Source: Candidatus Solirubrobacter pratensis
GTDB taxonomy: Bacteria > Actinomycetota > Thermoleophilia > Solirubrobacterales > Solirubrobacteraceae
Assembly (NCBI RefSeq): GCF_000425945.1
Contig: NZ_AUEK01000006.1
Span: forward strand, 1 to 64,000
DNA: 64,000 nucleotides
Direction: 5' to 3'
The notes beneath the pieces were generated by a model. That model was not told the origin of the DNA and did no database searches. It was given only the letters and a program-made list of their open reading frames with translations. The position numbers and the translations under genes are program-made. How positions within the stretch are numbered: position 1 is the stretch's first letter; each line of letters starts with the position of its first letter. This document shows, piece after piece, positions 62,701 through 64,000 of the stretch.

Positions 62701-62943
62701 GTCGGGCTGCCCTATCACTGGGGACGCAAGGGCCTGGTCACCGGCGACGCGGCCAACGAGCTGCTGTCGCAGGTGCTCGACCTCAACACCCACATCTCCG
62801 AGTACAAGTCGGCGACGTGCGACATCCGGCCCGGCCGGCGGCCGCGCGGCGCGCAGCTGCGCGCACTCGTGGAGGACTATCGGCGGCGCGGACAGGTCCG
62901 CTACGAGAGCCGCCACGACAGCCGCGGAGGGGACGTGAGCTGA
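59719..62943 (+). CDS. fdhA: Formate dehydrogenase catalytic subunit, selenocysteine-containing (TGA at 60271-60273)
   Basis: A 1074-residue molybdopterin oxidoreductase, read through an in-frame TGA at codon 185. N-terminal [4Fe-4S] ligands are C46, C49, C53 and C81 (VCPFCAVGC ... RGRLCPKG). The context ENQARI-U-HSSTVPGLG, then TSFGRGGATT is the formate dehydrogenase active site; Sec replaces the Cys of other members and binds Mo/W. Later blocks are MGSNMAEQHPVGFQWV, IDPRYTRTSA, and the C-terminal molydopterin-binding dinucleotide region (AGGMSRSVPYLAEL, LPYHWGRKGLV). There is no twin-arginine signal at the N-terminus, so it probably acts in the cytoplasm with the membrane-anchored FdhB/NrfD. 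GTG 59719 is the only reasonable start. Confidence 0.93.
60271..60303 (+). promoter_or_regulatory. Selenocysteine codon and SECIS element
   Basis: TGA 60271-60273 followed 11 bases later by a perfect 7-bp stem GGTCCCC (60285-60291) / GGGGACC (60297-60303) with loop GGTCT (60292-60296). The GGUCU loop and its distance of 18 bases from the TGA closely match the SelB-bound hairpin of E. coli formate dehydrogenase mRNAs, though a bulged U in the stem is not apparent. This marks decoding as selenocysteine rather than a stop. Confidence 0.88.
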
Positions 62944-63848
62944 TGGGCTTCGATCTCGGCACGCGCGTGTGGCCGGCCGCCTACGGCGACGAGGCGCGCC
63001 CGCGCATGGGCTTCTTCACCGACACCAGCGTCTGCATCGGCTGCAAGGCCTGCGAGGTGGCGTGCAAGGAGTGGAACCAGATCCCCGCCTCGCCCCAGGG
63101 CTTCACCGGCGAGTCGCTCGACAACACGATCGACCTGGGCGCCGACACGTGGCGCCATGTTGCGTTCATCGAACAGCGCAAGCCCCTGTCGCCCGGCGAG
63201 GACGGCGCGACGCTGGCGCAGACCGCCGCGCTGGGGTCGCTGGCGCAGGAGACCGGGCTGCATACCTACCAGGACGGCGACGGCATGCGCTGGCTGATGG
63301 CCTCCGACGTGTGCAAGCACTGCACGCACGCCGCGTGCCTGGAGGTGTGCCCGACCGGCGCCCTGTTCCGGACGGAGTTCGGCACCGTGGTGGTCCAGGA
63401 GGACGTGTGCAACGGCTGCGGCTACTGCGTCCCCGCCTGCCCGTTCGGGGTGCTCGACCAGCGCGAGGACGACGGCCGCGTGTGGAAGTGCACGCTGTGC
63501 TACGACCGCCTCAAGGACGACAAGGAGCCGGCCTGCGCACAGGCCTGTCCGACGAACTCGATCCAGTTCGGCGAGCTCGGCGACCTGCGCCGGCGCGCCG
63601 AGGCGCGCCTGGCCACGCTCCAGGACGCCGGTCTGCACGAGGCGCGGCTCTACGGCGCGGACGAGGACGATGGAGTGGGCGGCTTCGGCGCGTTCTTCCT
63701 GCTGCTCGACGAGCCCGAGACCTACCACCTCCCGCCCGACCCCGTCGACACCGTGCGCGACCTCGGCGGCATCTGGGCTGCGGCGGGAGCGGCGGCCGCC
63801 GCGCTCGGCGGCGCGCTCGCCGCCGCGGTGCTGTGGAGGCGTGGATGA
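62943..63848 (+). CDS. fdhB: Formate dehydrogenase iron-sulfur subunit (FdhB/FdoH-like)
   Basis: A 301-residue ferredoxin-type electron-transfer subunit. Four Cys groups bind four [4Fe-4S] clusters: TSVCIGCKACEVACKEWN at residues 28-45, SDVCKHCTHAACLEVCPTGA, EDVCNGCGYCVPACPFGV and WKCTLCYDRLKDDKEPACAQ, ending ACPTNSI. A C-terminal hydrophobic helix (IWAAAGAAAAALGGALAAAVL, ~275-296) anchors it in the membrane. It transfers electrons from FdhA to the NrfD-type subunit. Its ATG overlaps the fdhA stop (62943) and the 3' end overlaps nrfD. Confidence 0.96.
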   Translation: MGFDLGTRVWPAAYGDEARPRMGFFTDTSVCIGCKACEVACKEWNQIPASPQGFTGESLDNTIDLGADTWRHVAFIEQRKPLSPGEDGATLAQTAALGSLAQETGLHTYQDGDGMRWLMASDVCKHCTHAACLEVCPTGALFRTEFGTVVVQEDVCNGCGYCVPACPFGVLDQREDDGRVWKCTLCYDRLKDDKEPACAQACPTNSIQFGELGDLRRRAEARLATLQDAGLHEARLYGADEDDGVGGFGAFFLLLDEPETYHLPPDPVDTVRDLGGIWAAAGAAAAALGGALAAAVLWRRG

Positions 63849-64000
63849 GGCCGGAGCTCGGCGCCACGCGGCCCGCGCGCGAGCACGGCAGCTCGCCCTA
63901 CGGGCGTCCGGTCATCAAGCCGCCGGTCTGGACGCCCGAGATCCCCGCCTACTTCTACGCAGGTGGACTGGCGGGGGCCTCGGCCGGACTGGGGCTGCTC
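63845..64000 (+). CDS. nrfD: NrfD/polysulfide-reductase-type membrane subunit, N-terminus only
   Basis: Frame begins at ATG 63845 (overlapping the fdhB stop) and runs off the window after 52 codons. The peptide GRPVIKPPVWTPEIPAYFYA, then GGLAGASAG is the standard start of NrfD proteins, which carry electrons to quinone or a periplasmic partner. The remainder, and any fdhD/selA-type accessory genes, lie beyond the window. Confidence 0.85.
   Translation, partial: MRPELGATRPAREHGSSPYGRPVIKPPVWTPEIPAYFYAGGLAGASAGLGLL

Noticed and set aside
60364..62943. A separate oxidoreductase gene starting at the ATG at 60364
   Set aside because: This is only the part of fdhA after the selenocysteine codon; it lacks a ribosome binding site and the N-terminal iron-sulfur domain.

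Overview
The window is very GC-rich DNA with dense, often translationally coupled genes, GTG starts as common as ATG, and actinobacterial-type families: BsaP beside BioB, DUF1841, PAS and HisKA_3 kinases with LuxR regulators, and an FdhA-FdhB-NrfD formate dehydrogenase. This suits a soil actinobacterium, probably of the Thermoleophilia/Solirubrobacterales type (Conexibacter or Solirubrobacter-like). That placement is inferred from protein style and was not tested against a database.

Layout. Positions 1-8.6 kb are an accessory, partly decayed stretch: an IS3 transposase end that truncates a gene, two frameshifted genes (DUF3024 and a nucleotidyltransferase-like protein), a DUF1841 gene with no visible start codon, a cold-shock gene, an HNH endonuclease, a phosphoesterase, a DUF4143 ATPase and a DUF4062 protein. 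The ATPase gene is preceded by two 29-bp direct repeats. tRNA-Thr(GGT) with its terminator closes the region at 8.7 kb. At 9-13.6 kb lie a chloroperoxidase-like hydrolase and a sugar-acid cluster (LhgO-type oxidase, arabonate-dehydratase-type IlvD/Edd enzyme, RraA-like protein). At 13.9-20.8 kb a forward gene train (GNAT, NUDIX, membrane phosphoesterase) runs into a complete late biotin operon bioA-bioD-bioB-bsaP-bioF. Its end overlaps a convergent three-gene operon (acyl-CoA ligase, polysaccharide deacetylase, C45 acyltransferase/peptidase).

Positions 23.8-28.2 kb are a gene graveyard: DMT transporter, DUF417, IS110-type and sensor-kinase remnants around three intact genes (TetR, NTF2-like, quinone oxidoreductase). 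At 28.2-31 kb is the homocysteine operon metY-(CoA-binding)-metX. At 31.6-35.3 kb a coupled operon encodes a DpgC-like dioxygenase, a phenylacetate-CoA-ligase-type enzyme and a BBE-like FAD oxidase. Next come a GDSL hydrolase, a nested palindromic repeat at the end of a membrane glycosyltransferase gene, an acyltransferase, an acyl-CoA synthetase, a kinase/regulator pair, carbonic anhydrase and an HDOD protein. At 45.0-45.8 kb a sugar-permease remnant and a LacI remnant meet head to head, marking a rearrangement. Two MFS transporters, an UlaG-like hydrolase and a MarR regulator with an evident operator follow.

At 51-55.3 kb an ABC exporter operon, containing a 34-residue membrane peptide and a methyltransferase, is divergent from a histidine kinase/response regulator pair. 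At 55.3-58 kb ApbE, a ferric-reductase-like membrane flavoprotein and an FMN-binding protein form an extracytoplasmic flavin electron-transfer set. At 59.7-64 kb a formate dehydrogenase operon begins. Its catalytic subunit has an in-frame TGA at the selenocysteine position followed by a near-canonical bacterial SECIS hairpin with a GGUCU loop, and a TGTAA-N6-TTACA palindrome of CRP/FNR type lies upstream. The window ends inside nrfD.
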